A DNA stretch of 64,000 nucleotides. Origin: Coniella vitis (taxonomy: Eukaryota; Ascomycota; Sordariomycetes; Diaporthales; Schizoparmaceae). The first letter of the stretch is position 1. Each line of letters opens with the position of its first letter. A program made the position numbers and the translations under genes. Positions 22,495-35,188 of the stretch are shown piece after piece. Below the pieces are notes generated by a model that was not told where the DNA came from, made no database searches, and saw only the letters and a list, made by a program, of their open reading frames with translations. The stretch spans positions 868,001 through 932,000 of the forward strand of contig WUJK01000005.1 in assembly GCA_011317545.1 (NCBI GenBank). Direction: 5' to 3'.

Positions 22495-22886
22495 ATATAC
22501 TGCCAAATCTCAACAGACGACTAGCACATTTTCAGGCTCAGCGCATGACGAGTTTGCTTCATTATCAAAGCACCAGATATTCCCCTCAATCAAATTGAAT
22601 ACTGTTACACTCCTTTTAAATGTTCGTTGATATTCGTGATCCAATTCTCGGGATTGTTGGCGGCTATATTCGTCCAGTGGCTGTAACACCTTTGGAGAAG
22701 AGATTGAATATTATGTATATCCACACTCTTGATGCTCCCAGGGCTTTCAAATGGGGATGCATACTATACTCATGCTACACCACTAATTGGTCATGAGGTA
22801 TATACTATTGAGATTCGGAGCTCATGTTATGTTTGTAGTCAGCACGACTGGAACTGAAAGAGTAAGTAAACACCTACTCATACGAG

Positions 22887-22890
<4 letters not shown>

Positions 22891-22918
<28 letters not shown>
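22891..22918. repeat. (GA)14 microsatellite
   Basis: Fourteen perfect GA units in a gene-free stretch. Confidence 0.95.
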
Positions 22919-22924
<6 letters not shown>

Positions 22925-25900
22925 ACAACGTAAGCACTTCAATTCCAGGCAGAGCTCCGCCAGTTTCAACAAGTCTAGAATGAAGAAAGGTCACGCACGC
23001 AAGGACGACATGCGGCGTTTCTTCTGGTGCAACGCACAGAGATGCCCCGGTATACGTTGCGGACAATAAGCACTTTCATAATGGCGATGCTGGGTCGATG
23101 TTGTCGTCTTGACCATGTCGAGATTCTGTGCTTGTTTTTGATAAGAAGCAAGGATCTCAATAGGGCTTTCACCCCAGGTTGTCAGGAACCAGAGATGGAT
23201 CTGTGGCTGTATTTTATGACCAACACCACAGAATATAACTGAGGAAAACCCGACTATTCGATGCCCAAATGCCTTGATCCAGCTGTTCTATGTCAGTTGG
23301 TACCTGGAATTTGCGACGTACAGGCTTACGACCACGATGACCAATGCACACCAGACGCCTGCCAAAAACCAAGACGGCTGGTCGCTCACTTGACTTCGCG
23401 CCGTATCCGGATTACATCAGATTATGATCTAGAGCCGGAGATTCCCCTTGCTTCTAGGACATGAACCATAGTCAAGCCTTGTATCAAGATATCTAAGCCG
23501 ACCTTCTACTGGCCCTCTTGCGACAGGCTCACACGTCGTGTCATTTATGTACCATGTACCATGTCTTTGCGCGCCATGGCAGTGTCAATCATGGCCAAGC
23601 ACAACAGTCTTGCATATCGGCAGGTATAGTTGAGTGCAGGCATATGAAGGCATAAGACGATCCCTCAGAGAGCTTTCCCCCCGGTCGTCCATCCCGTTTG
23701 CTAGAGACCGCAACTCTTGTACTTGACGGAGCCAGACTTGTGGGTTGAATGACCTGTATGTATGTGTGCGTGGGCGCCATTAGAGTGAGACGCGAAACGA
23801 GGTGGATATCAGTTATGAACAATCCATTGATATGCTCGGAGGTCTGATATGCGGCGGCAATTCATGATTTCCATTCATATTCCTGCAAAAAGTCTCCAAC
23901 CCGGATGTATTCTCTAGCAGGAAGATGGGTATCTCGTAGTGCGAAGAGGACGAAAAGAGGATACTGATAGGTGCAGCATAGCAAGTGGTCTAGCCTAGCA
24001 GTCGACCCCTCCCATCAAGTTCAACAGATGGCGAGTCAAATGCTGTGCATATTTCATGCATGAACAAGAGCAGCATTATTGTACTGGTCCGAAACTTTGT
24101 GGAGGGAATTGTCGTACTCTGTCAGGTTATGTACAGGTATCTTCAATAAAGATACCTGGCAGACTTATCTGAGAGATGATTAAACATTCTGTACCCCTAA
24201 GCCGTGCAAAGATTTGGAGTTTGTTTTCTGGGGCACCAAAAGGTTCATGATGCAAGACGCTACAGTATGTTGCAGTTTATCCAGTCGGTCGCTTAGAACA
24301 AGACAATAAGCGGGCCTAGGTGAGTATTTTCCACCGCTGGGAATACTTGTTAAGAACGTCAACTAGTTCCCCTGCGTACGTGTCTTGGTAGCCATTGCTG
24401 ACCCAGTTGATGGCTTTCACGCCTCAGATAGACAATGATAAGAGGCTTGTGAGATGTATTATGGATGGCCTTTCGGCGACGACGTACAGACAGTCTTCTG
24501 GACGGCTCAGAGTCTCACGATACTGTACTTCGCTGTCATGGTTGAAGCCAAGGGAGAGAGGACGCGGGGAGGGGGGAAGAGGCTGGAAATGCCGGCGATC
24601 ACAGATGAACCTTTCGGATAAGGCATGGCGAGACCGGGGCAGATTGCGGACGTCGATCTCCAGCCATTACACAGGACAGCTGATTGCCTCCATCTCATTA
24701 GTTCCTGCTGGATCGTAGCTAGAGCATTTAGATACTATGTAGGTTGCAAAGACTACTTATTACATGGTAGACCACGAGACCCAAAAGCCTTCTGGAAGCC
24801 TTGCAGAAGCGGGCCAGAGACGCCCTGTGCAGTGTGGAATGCGCCGCCGGAGGGAAACCCTCCATCGGATTGGGGGCCACTGGGAGCCCTGCTGTGGAAT
24901 TAGAGTTGGCCGCTAAGCCAAACGGGGTAATAGAGCTCTTACCTTTTGACTCTGCCAGGCCCGCGGCCACGAGCTTGAACTTGACCGCCGTTGCGAGGGG
25001 CACACCCTAGGGGAAATGCCCCCAACACATGCCATGAGTGGTGCTGGGAATGCAAGTTGTTGGGCCATTACCGCCAGGGGAGGAGCCATGCAAATGCCTT
25101 CCCTACTACTATGTACATTGTACACACTAGACAGAAAGCACTTTAGGTGAATTCGTACATAGTAATGGGTTCCCACATTGGCCGCACGAGTGCCAATCCA
25201 GTCGAAAATGGCCCCTGGTTTTTGGCCCAGCAGCGCAGGGCGAGCAGATCCAATGGGTGGAGAAGTGGCACCTCAAATTACTTTTATACTTGGGCAACAA
25301 ACAGCACCGCCATCATGGCGTGTTGAGAAGCCAGTACATAGCAATTCTTGGCCCAGCCCCATGGTGACTATTGGGTGAACGGACCAAGTTGGCTACACAT
25401 AGTACAGTGACAGAGTGCATGGCTGAATGGTTGGCTGCTGTACTATGTGCGCGATGACCTGCCAAGAGGGGCAAAAACAAATCGGGAGGGGCATCAAAGG
25501 AAACCTCTCCTGACGATCCGGTGGGAGGCCGTTTTCAGCCAACCAGCCAAGACATAATGTAGAGCATTCATTCCACCAGGCACACAGCCTCGAAGCTTAC
25601 TGTGCTTGGCCACTGCTGGCTTGCTGCAACTGAAGTCGTAAGCGACACGCCATGGAGCTGTCCGTACATCTGCGTGGCTTGAAGTATATCTCCCTCCTCT
25701 CCCGCAACCCCCAATCAGCTTGAACGTCCATTGACTCAAAGTCGGACAATTAATTATACCTTGGTGCTGTTACTTATCAAGCTACCACCTTCCCACCCTC
25801 ACCTCCATCACCTCCATTGCCTTCCCAAGACTTGCGCCCTCCTGCCCAAAGCATATATATCCACATCGCATCGAACGACAGCACCTCCACCGCTTAGCTG

Positions 25901-26107
25901 CACGAATCGGCCGACCTGTTTCCAGTCTGCCTACTTGATACCTCCCTCTATATATACACACATATATCCTCGCCATAAACACCTGGATTCCATCATTCCG
26001 TATCCTGCTCGCGCCATTCGCTCTCAACACCCAGGCTCGATCGTCTCATCCTATCCCGTCTTATCTCTCTATCCATCTATCAATACTGCATACAATCACT
26101 ATTCAAC

Positions 26108-27165
26108 ATGACGCGTGTGACTCCTTTGCCTCGAGAGCTCGCCAAGCTCACCCGCTCTCTCGGCTCTACCGTGGCTGTCCCTCGCTCCAGCCAGCTGCTC
26201 AACACTGCCTCCAAATTCGGTGCTGCAAGAGCCGTCCGAAAGGAGCTCGATAGTGGCCTTGTTGTTGCTGATATCCCAGCTTCAGAAGTGAGTTTTGGCC
26301 TTCTCTCTTTTCCCTTGGCGGCCCATGTTCGTGTATCTGTTCCCACATCTCCTTTCCTTTCGCCCCCATTCCCGAGTCCGCCCAACAATTGCCCAAACCC
26401 CCCTTCCTACCCCTCCAAGAAAAAGAATGGTTTTCCCCTCTCGGAATCCGAAACTGGTACATGGTTACACAACCTACATTCCTCGTTTGGCAAAAGAACC
26501 GGGTGTCTCTCAACCTACAACCTACTTATCTCGGGGCACTTACACGCACCCCCCTCCACCCCCCCCAATCTCCCTAGAAAGCTATCCACTAACACCCTAA
26601 CCCTCCCACTCTACAGCGCACCCTCACAACCGCACACCGGCCCAGCACCACACCCATCCCGAACCCAAACCGGACCATCCCCCTCATGCAAGCCTTCCAC
26701 TCTACCCAATCCCCCTCCGCCAGCGCCGCCGTCCCCACCATCGACTGCGCTTTCCTCCCATCCTTTGCTGCTGCTGCCGACGTCTCGGACGACTTTGCCC
26801 AGGTCCGCGTCCCTCTATTGCCCGACAATTTCTCCCCCGACCGCCCGATCACCAACTTTGCCCCCGAAGCCGTTGACGCGCCCTTACTGCAGAGCGAAAT
26901 CGTCGTCATGGCTGCGGACCCGACCAGCGTCAACGCCGTTTCGGCTTTGACGGAGGTCGAGGGTATGGGCGCTGATGGTATCGAGTTGCGGTTCGACGTG
27001 GATGATGCTCGCTACGGCGGCAGCAGCAGCAATAGCGGCAGTGGCAGTGGCAGTGATGGTAGTGGGGATTACGCGGGTGGTATGTTGAAGGACCTGTGGA
27101 AGGGTCTTGTCGATGATGTCTTGGGCGGCTCGTCGAACAACAAGGGAGGCAGACCTGCTTACTGA
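26108..27165 (+). CDS. Hypothetical protein, 242 aa, two exons
   Basis: Exons 26108-26287 (60 codons) and 26617-27165 join in phase 0 across a 329-nt intron (GTGAGT...CTACAG, with a CACTAAC branch-like word upstream of the acceptor). The predicted protein is 242 aa. The N-terminus is basic and amphipathic (MTRVTPLPRELAKLTRSLGS) and could be a targeting peptide. The second exon starts Ser/Thr/Pro-rich, then has an acidic folded-looking segment (about residues 98-160), a Gly/Ser linker encoded by GGC/AGC repeats, and ends with an amphipathic helix (MLKDLWKGLVDDVLGG). I do not recognise the family. The intron is long for this window, so its exact borders are less sure than others. Confidence 0.65.
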
Positions 27166-28210
27166 ATAGGCCAACAAGCACATCAAGGAAGAGCAGTGTA
27201 GAGAGAAGAAGCCTCCAAACCGGGGCGATGCATCGCATGTCATTCACCAGCGAAACTGGACAGAATCGTTGAAGGGGCGTTTTTGGTCAAGTGGCAGACA
27301 GTAATGCTGCCACTGAAGGGTTGTTTTGTTCTTATTTTTCCTCCTTTCTTGTGAGGTTTGGGAGTCATTCTTTTTGGTCTGTCCTTCTTTCTTCCATGCC
27401 GGACTCGCAAGGAATATGAAGCTTTATAGAAGCATGAGTGAGACTGTTGACAATGTCCTACGAAACAAACGAAACACCTGATCCTCACCATGAGAGATCA
27501 ACCAAGGCCACACCCGTTTTCTTAGATGCTATAATAATAGGCTTCAATGAGTATCCATCAAGACTGAATACACATATATCAATACACCAATCTCAAAGGT
27601 GCTTGTACACTTGGATGCCTCTCCATTACCTCCCGGCTTTACAGAGTGTCAACTGCTCATCCTCACCCTGTGACAAATAGTGCCTAGCTGCACGGAATGA
27701 CTGGCGTCGAGAATTTGGTTCTGATTTTTGCGCTGTCTATTAAGGCTGTGCCCAATTTCCTTGACCTCTTGAGCCTCCATAAGTGTGCCATTACAACCTC
27801 TCCCCTTGCGCACCTTTCCCGTCACGAGATGCCCCGGATAAATGTCTCGTTCAACTTTCCAGAACGCCATATCGCCTAATTTGCCGCTCAATAAACAGAT
27901 TTTTGTGTCAACCGCAAAAGAACCACATCCTCTCCGATATTCACCAATGCACGAACAAGACAAGGATTCATAGAAGACGCTCGGAGAAGCTCTGGTATTC
28001 CGTCGTCTGTTCCAGTCACCTGCCCAGACGTAAAGGTGTCTGTCTCCCCCAAACTCTTCTTGTTCTGATGAACGATACCACCATGCACGGTATTCACCGT
28101 AAAACTCCCGTTGCTAAGCTAGTTGGAAAGCAGCGCCTTGTCCTCGAACTTGGACTGCCGCATCTTTAAGAATGTCGCTACTTCTTCTGGCGCGCCGACT
28201 TAGGACGGTC
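27166..28210. other. Intergenic between convergent genes
   Basis: Contains the 3' flanks of the 242-aa gene and of rae1. Nothing else supportable was seen. Confidence 0.6.
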
Positions 28211-29464
28211 CTACCGCTTCTTGGCATTGGGCCGAGGCTTGCATTCATCTTGTTGCACGGGATGCAGCATCAACTTGATGGGCTGCTGTGGGTTGTTAGC
28301 TTGGTAGCCCTTGGACCAGTCGTAGCTGACGGCGTAGGCAAAAATATTCCCATTTTTGTTGAAGGTCGTTGCGGTGATAGGACCGCCAACATTCGGATAG
28401 CCCTTGAGACGGTGCTTGGCGTCTTTATCCCAGAAATGGAACGTGCCATCAGAGCCGGCAGTCGAAAACGTCCCATGCACCGGGTGGAAGGAAATATCGT
28501 TAACAGCGTAGACGCTAGTGACGTTGTTCACAGCAGCGTCACGGTGGCACTTGAAGGAGAAGTTGGAGCTGTTAGGTGAGAATGAGGTTAGTCTGCGTCA
28601 AGTCGTAAAGAGAATGGAGGAATAGAACGGAGAACAATGTCAAAAGGCCAAGCACAGTGGAGTGTACGTACCCCGCGTCCTTTTCCTCCACGTATTGAAT
28701 GGCACAGCGGCCCTCGATGCTGCCAATGGCATAACCCGAGGCATCTGCAAAGCAACTAACAACTCGTGTCTGCCACTTGAGCGGGCTCTGGTGCTTCTTG
28801 TAGTAGTCTGCAGAGGGGTTCCGCATGTCCATGACGTTCACATAGCGTTCAGCCGTCGCGATGACAAGCATATTGTCTCGCGCGTCCATACTGTACACAC
28901 GCTCCGGAGCCTCTTTTTCCACAACTGGGGTGCTCTGGCGAAGGTCCCAGAAGCGGACTTTCTTGTCCCACGAGCCGGTAACGAGGACTGACTGGCCGTT
29001 GATTTCGACACACCGGATTGATCGGATAGGCTTGTCGTGTTGAGCAACTACTTGGACGTTGCCGGGAGAGTTCAGGTCGCAGAGCTTGGCCTGGTTGTCT
29101 GCGCCCGCGGACACAATCCTTTGCCCATCCTGCATTCATGTATTAGTCATGAGAAGGGATATGGCCATGTGACCGAACGAGACAGACATACCTTGAAGAA
29201 GTGGACGCCAAACACTGGGCCATTGTGATCGTAAGCGTGGCGGCCGGCGGCTTGACCAGAGTTGCTGTCGACCTCATAGATGCGGACCTTCTTGTCCCAA
29301 CTAGCGACTGCTAGGAAGTCTTTGGGGTCGGCGGGATTAGGGTTGAAGGCGATGCTGGAGATGCTGTCCGTGGGCAGATCGTTGACGGCGACGTCGTTCT
29401 TGAGGTCGCCCACCGTGTTGGTGGTTGCAGCGCTCGCAGCAGCGCTGCCAAAGAGACCCGACAT
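28211..29464 (-). CDS. rae1: Rae1/Gle2 mRNA export WD40 protein
   Basis: Three exons, 29464-29192, 29129-28672 and 28568-28211, with introns of 62 and 103 nt, give 1089 nt or 362 aa, the normal family length. The protein is a seven-bladed WD40 propeller that docks on the GLEBS motif of the Nup98-type nucleoporin and acts in mRNA export and spindle function; the Aspergillus orthologue is SONA. Family features include SISSIAFNP, ASWDKKVRIYEV, GSWDKKVRFWDLR, the YAIGSIEGRCAIQYVEEKDAG loop, the FSFKCHR segment right after the second splice, DISFHPVHGTFSTAGSDGTFHFWDKDAKHRLK, and an ANNPQQPIK tail. All three junctions preserve frame, and the acceptor at 28569 recreates GSNFSFKCHR exactly as expected for the family. 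Confidence 0.96.
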
Positions 29465-31065
29465 GTTTGAACACTGTGTCGGAAAAGACTTTTTGTGTGC
29501 AGATTCCGAAGGTCAAAAAGACGAACGACGCGAGAAAACTCGGGAGCGGATGGCGTTGAACCAGCAGCTCCGTCGTCAAGGCTGCTGTTGATGGAAAGTA
29601 TGCCTCGAAGGTTACTGAAATTCAGAGACGCACCTGCCCATTGACGCGCCTTGGTCGCAATGACCCCTGTCGAGGCAAGCAGCTACTGCAACTTCTGACT
29701 GTTTGGCTGAGCAGCTGCAATGACATAATCAGGCTCTGATTGGTCTGCTCTGCACTAGTTTGTTGTGGCCCCACCTTTTCCACATCAAAAAGTTTCGAGT
29801 CTTCTAGAGCCGCATTCTCACTTTCCCTTCTTTTCTTTTTTTCTTTCCTTCCTTCAAGCCCCCTCGCTCGACAAATCGCCATCGAAGCTACACACGGAGA
29901 CGTTTGGTTCATCCCATCCATCTCGCCCAACTCATTGGCTTCGGGAGAAAGTCCCCGGACAATCTCTTTTCCTGGCTTGTCCAGTGGAGAGAGAACGCCG
30001 AAAGGCGCCGCCATAGAAGCACCACGCGGCTGATCTCTATGCTCCTCCGCCCCCGGTCTGACGTCCCTGCCTGCCCCGTCCCACCGCTACATCCTGCGAC
30101 ATCTTCTTGTTACAACCAGAACACCGGTCTTTGCGCTCATGGGAGACCACCATGGACGAAGATACGAGTCCGAGCTCTCACTGGGTGTGATAGACCACTT
30201 GTTTCTGCTCTTGTGCAGGGACTTTGATGTCGCTCGATGGTGGGTGCGGCCGCAAGGCGGTCTGGTGCTGGGGACATTTAGTGGGGAGCACTGGAGAATA
30301 TTTTTGTCGAGATATAATAGGTATGCGATTGCTCAGGGATGGGTTTCGGCTCAGACCTGGTTACTCGATGGGGCTCATTCTTGGTGCGAGGGGGCTTCAA
30401 CACATTTTTTTTTTTATTTTTTTTTTCACTCTCCAGCCGGAACTGGAAGGCAATTTGCAAACCAAAACTCTGGGCCTCGTGGGAGGCTTCTTGCCAACGG
30501 CCTTCCAGCTCTCTGGAATTGTGATACAACCTGCACATTCCTGCTTCATATGATGAACACCATTAATAGAGTCAAGCACTGAAGCCGATCCTATCCTAAA
30601 ATGGGGGTGAGGCCGTTGACGAGACAAACAATGCGTTATGGTTTCTGATGAACTTTTCATACTTTTTCTATTTCTCAATCTTGTCCTCTCTTTGCCCGTC
30701 ACTTTCCATTCACTTCCTTTCCCTTTCCAGTGTAGACATAGACGCATATAGCATAACAAATACCACTTTTACACGCCCTTCTTTCAGTAAGATGCCGTCA
30801 TCGCTGTATTGCTCCATTTCATATCGAAAGACCAAAAACTGCCAGCGGCCAGAAATTCTCCAGAACCTGTGATGAGAATATATATCCCATAAAGAAGAAA
30901 AAAAAACAAGTAATTGCAAACCCAAGGATATCACGGTGTCTATAAAACGCCAACCTATGCCACAGCACTCAAATCCCAACAAATGCAGACATGCCAATCC
31001 CAAAGAACAAGCCTCCGCGCCCAGATCCCGCGCAGAATCTCCCAAATTCTACCCCCTATGGTGCC
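29465..31065. other. Intergenic: rae1 promoter and 3' flank of the 329-aa gene
   Basis: No confident gene. Two ATG frames are worth noting: 29622-30014 on the minus strand (130 aa) and 30139-30582 on the plus strand (147 aa, starting MGDHHGRRYESEL, interrupted by a T-rich tract that encodes a Phe run). Neither matches a family I know and neither has convincing introns. T-rich runs occur at 30405-30430. Confidence 0.5.
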
Positions 31066-32140
31066 TCACATTAATCCACCCAGTACAATCTTGCCCACAT
31101 TTGCAACCTCTGTTCTGACGCCATTCCTGCTGGTGTCCTCGAACTCCTTGACAACGCCCTGCACGATTATTTTGCGCACCCGCGAGTCTGCTTTTGTGAA
31201 TAGTTCGGCAACTGCCGCGTTGCATTCCCTTGGCGTGGGGACCAAGCTCAATAACCGAGTGTATACGTCAATCAAGACATCGCACAGCGTTGCAAATGTC
31301 TCAAAGAAATCTGGATCAAAGGGCAGCGTAGGAGTCAGGAGGTGGACATATTCCTCGCCTGGCGGCAGGTCCGCCTCGCTCTGGCCAAAGCTGATCACAC
31401 TTGCCGACCCGCCGAGCCCGTTCATGACCGAAGTGGTGGGCGTAGTGCCCGTCACACCCGAAAAGGAGCCCGAGATACTGCTGCCGCCCAAGCTGTTTGA
31501 TATACTCCCGCCGCCGTCCTCGTATAATGTTTCAGTATTGACAGAGCTACTCCTGCGGGATTTCGAGGAGGGTGTGGCGCGCCGAAAGACGTTGAGGTTG
31601 GGCATGCGGGCGCGGCCGAGGGCAGAGGAGCCGCCGCCTGTTTCGGGATGGAGGGCTTGGAAGGAGTCGTACTCGGTCAGGAGGAGGTTGAGGGCGCGCA
31701 GGAACTCGAGTGGGGTAGTGGAGTTGAGGTCGATGACGGTCGGGAGGGAAAGGCCAAGAAGGAGGTAGTTTGTGGCGCGGCGGGCGAGACGGCGATTGTC
31801 AAAGTAGGGCATGCGGGCGAGGTCGGGCTTCTCAAAGAGGAGCGTGTTGAACCAGTACACGCGACCTTCATGACTGTAGATATGGCCAAGGAACAGATCC
31901 TGGTTAGTCTACACATGTCTATAACAGATGCATAGGATGGTTGCAGCAGGCTACTTACGCCTTGCGTAGGTACTCTAATGTCGAGATCCTTTTGTTGACC
32001 AGTTCTTGAATATGCTGGTGGACCATACTGGCCTCGTTTTGCAAGCCTGATGTCGAGGGCAGAGGCATCGCCACGCCGGCTCCGCCAGCGACCACGCCTG
32101 TCAACCCATTGTTTGGGTTCGTCGCAGTTCTGCTGAGCAT
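31066..32140 (-). CDS. Hypothetical protein, 329 aa
   Basis: Exons 32140-31959 and 31873-31066, 85-nt intron (GTAAGT...CTACAG), 990 nt or 329 aa. The splice completes a phase-2 codon to read EYLRKAHEGRVYWFNTLLFEKPDLA. The first part is predicted helical (HQHIQELVNKRISTLEYLRK), then RRLARRATNYLLLGLSLPTVIDL, a Ser/Thr/Gly-rich probably disordered linker (about 150-215), and a helical C-terminus (FETFATLCDVLIDVYTRLLSLVPTPRECNAAVAELFTKADSRVRKIIVQGVVKEFEDTSR) ending in KIVLGGLM. The strong pattern of the two helical parts looks like a conserved eukaryotic protein, but I cannot name it. The first in-frame ATG after a stop is at 32140; an upstream exon cannot be excluded. Confidence 0.75.
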
Positions 32141-33632
32141 CACGCAACTTCGTTATGCCGGAGCTCTTGCAAGATTCCTGGATAGGGCTGTCGGGAAGGG
32201 GCCAGGCGGCCGCGTTAAGGTACTCCAATTCGGTGTTCCAGCTTGCGATTTGCCGGACGGGAGATTGTCTGTATGCTCAGGGTTGATGGCAAAGCCGGAG
32301 GACAACACAGGGCGACTTGTGTAACTGGAACTGGCTGGTGAGCTGCCGTGTGTCACGGTATGCTTGCCCCTTAGTGTGTTGCTACAGCGGTTTCCTATAC
32401 GCGTCGAAGTGTCGAGGCCATCCCCATCTCCAAGGGTAGCCAGAAAGACGCAGGTCTTGAGGCGCGCCGAGTGGCCTCAGCAGTGATAAAAAAGCCTTTT
32501 ATAGAGGTTGAAGGAGAAATGCTCAATCTTGCTCTGCGTAGCAGTGCCCAATGCGAAGTTAAGTTGAAGTGCGAGGTAGACTTGCACTCCTGAAGGAGGG
32601 ATGTTCAGTCTGAGGATAGCACAGGGAGAACTTCGGGCGCTTATCGTGAACAGTCGTTGTCTTGCCGCCGCGTGTGCCTGATTACTGGTCGCCGCCGGCG
32701 GTCGAGTAGATGTTGGTCGCTGACAGCCTGGAGAAAGACGGTGACTCGACAACGTCGACAACGAGGAATTGGGGATGCGCGGATGATGTTACCGAGGGCG
32801 GGAGTGGTTAACGGGCGCTGGTGATTTGCAATCAGCAGCGGGCGCTGAGAGAGCAGGACGGATGCAGGACGGACAGACGGACGAGACGCCCCGGCAGCCA
32901 CTAGAAGGCGGGGAGCGCTGTTGCTGCAGGTGGCAGCCGCGTGTCTAAAGCAGGGGACGTTTAGCCCCCCGGCACCCCTGGCACTAATGATCTCACACAC
33001 TGACATATCGACCACACTCAACGTACAATATCCCTCGCTGGCTTTTTCCTTTTTTTGTCCTTGTTGATTACCAGTCGTTCAGCAGCTCGACACACATATG
33101 CTTTGCAGTAGATACGCATATGGTGTCGTGGGCATCGTCTAGGAGAGAACCTGCGACACTCGAAGTGATACTTCATAAGTACTGACTGTACAGGATACAG
33201 TTGGCTGTTTCTGCCTTTCTGGCTGCTTTCTAGTGACAAATTGGCAGTTCCTCCTATGTAATTTATCCCTTCAAGTTCTGCTCGGTGGTTATTCCATACA
33301 TGTGAACGGCATACATTTAATTGTCGATATGACTGTCGTGATCCACTATGGCGGCACCAATACCGTTAGGGGCCTTTGGGGCTTCTAATAGCGCCATAGA
33401 GCAGGTCCTCCTGGTACATCGTATTGTAACACAGCAAGAGCAAGCAGGTAGTGGACAGCTCATTTCAAAAGAGATCGCCAATGCAACGCGCAACGCCAAC
33501 TTAAACTGCAACTTTCTCGTTCACAGATTGGTATTAAAACCAGGTTGCGTCTTTTGAGGCTCATCTGCAGACTCTAGCTGCGAGGCCAACTATCACTCAT
33601 TCTTCAGCCTCGTCATCCAATCTTTCAAGGCC
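32141..33632. other. Intergenic between divergent 329-aa gene and ect1
   Basis: A 1.5-kb divergent spacer. No supported gene; open frames on the minus strand (32477-32761, 32641-33021) lack known motifs and overlap each other. Confidence 0.55.
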
Positions 33633-35188
33633 ATGTCGGGGGTCGATCCGATCTCTCCTCCAGGAGAACCAGCGCCTGAACTGCTCGATGGCCGCATCTG
33701 GGTCGATGGCTGCTGGGACTTTTTCCACCACGGTCAGTCGGCCCTCACCTTCTTTTGGCCTCTTGAAGCGTCTCTAGAACCACACACTAACACCATCGGT
33801 GCTTCCTTACAGGCCATGCGGGTGCAATGATGCAGGCTCGTCAGCTTGGCGATGAGCTGTATGTTGGCGTACATTCGGACGAGTCCATTCTGGAGAACAA
33901 AGGCCCGACGGTCATGGACCTACAGGAGCGGTGAGAAGCCTATTTATCAACAATAACCTCTCCCAGCCACCCCCCCCCTAAAGGTGTTTTGCCCTGACGT
34001 ATCCTCTCTTTTCTGCCTTTGACACAGTCTTGCTGCGGTTGATGCCTGCCGCTGGGTCACGCGCTCCGTCTCTCGCGCCCCCTACGTGACCCAGCTCTCC
34101 TGGATCACCCACTATGGCTGCCGCTATGTTGTCCACGGCGACGACATCACCTCGGACAGCAGCGGCGAGGATTGCTACCGCTTTGTCAAAGAAGCCGGCC
34201 GCTTCAAGGTCGTCAAACGTACGCCGTCAATCTCTACGACCGACCTCGTCGGCCGCATGCTGCTGTGCACCCGAACGCACTTTATCAAGTCGCTGCGGCG
34301 TACGCTGGGCGGAGAGGAGGGCCATGGCAGCGAGAGCGAGATGGAGGGTGAGGGTAAGGCCATGCTGGAGCGCATGCGGGCATACGCGACGGACGAGACG
34401 GCCAAGAACCCTGGGGCCACTGTGTGGTTCTGGGAAAATGTCCCACTCGAGACCAAGATAGAGCAGGTGCAGCAAGAAAAGGACGAGGAAAAGGGGGCTT
34501 TCAAGCAGCTGTTTGAGGGCCCCAAGCCGAAGCCTGGACAGAGGTTGGTCTACGTTGATGGCGGGTTTGACCTGTTCTCGAGCGGACACATTGAGTTTCT
34601 CCGGCTGGTGGTGGAGGAAGAGAAGAAGCTGGCGGCGGAGAAGGGCTGGGACAAAGAGTACTCTCCTGTCTACGTCGTGGCAGGTGTTCATGACGATGAG
34701 GTGATTAACCACTGGAAGGGCGTCAACTACCCCATCATGAATATCTACGAGCGTGGATTGTGTGTTCTGCAATGCAGAGTAAGTCTTTACCCTTTCCACG
34801 AACTTAGAGCATACTAACAACGCAATAGTACGTCAACGCCGTCGTTTTCGGAGCGCCTTTCACTCCCACCAAGTCCTACCTGACTACCCTCCCTCTCGGA
34901 ACACCAGATGCCGTATACCACGGACCGACTGCCTTCATGCCTCTTACCTATGATCCTTACACGGCGCCCAAGGAACTAGGCATCTATCGGGAAATCGGCA
35001 CACACACCTTCCAGGATGTCAATGCAGGCACAATCGTGCAGCGCATTCTCAAGAGCCGCGAGATGTACGAGGAGAGACAGCGTAAAAAGGGCCAGAAGGC
35101 AGATGCAGAAGCTGCTGTGAAACTCAGAGAAGAACTAGAGCTGGAGCAGAAGAGGAAAGAGGACAATCAAGGCGTGAAAGCGGGTTAG
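33633..35188 (+). CDS. ect1: Ethanolamine-phosphate cytidylyltransferase
   Basis: Makes CDP-ethanolamine from CTP and phosphoethanolamine, the rate-setting step of the Kennedy branch to phosphatidylethanolamine, in the cytosol or at ER membranes. Exons 33633-33732, 33813-33930, 34028-34778 and 34829-35188 (introns of 80, 97 and 50 nt) total 1329 nt, 442 aa. The first nucleotidyltransferase domain has IWVDGCWDFFHHGHAGAM with the HxGH site at residues 32-35, split by intron 1, and the KRTPSISTTDLVGRML signature. The second domain has VYVDGGFDLFSSGHIEFLR, where the first His of HxGH is Ser, suggesting only the first site is a canonical catalytic one. The C-terminus is a charged helix. Frame is kept at all junctions. 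Confidence 0.95.

Larger units (their letters stand above)
19448..26107. other. Gene-poor stretch of 6.7 kb
   Basis: No supportable gene. Small ATG frames such as 20322-20612 (96 aa) and 21622-21810 (62 aa, mostly hydrophobic) are unrecognised. Between about 24728 and 25400 frames on both strands look protein-like but overlap, and neither can be favoured. The stretch holds a (GA)14 tract, a 36-bp palindrome and a cluster of ACTATGTA/TACATAGT octamers at 22131, 24731, 25107 and 25158. The right end (25760-26107) is CT-rich, consistent with the promoter and leader of the next gene. Confidence 0.5.
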
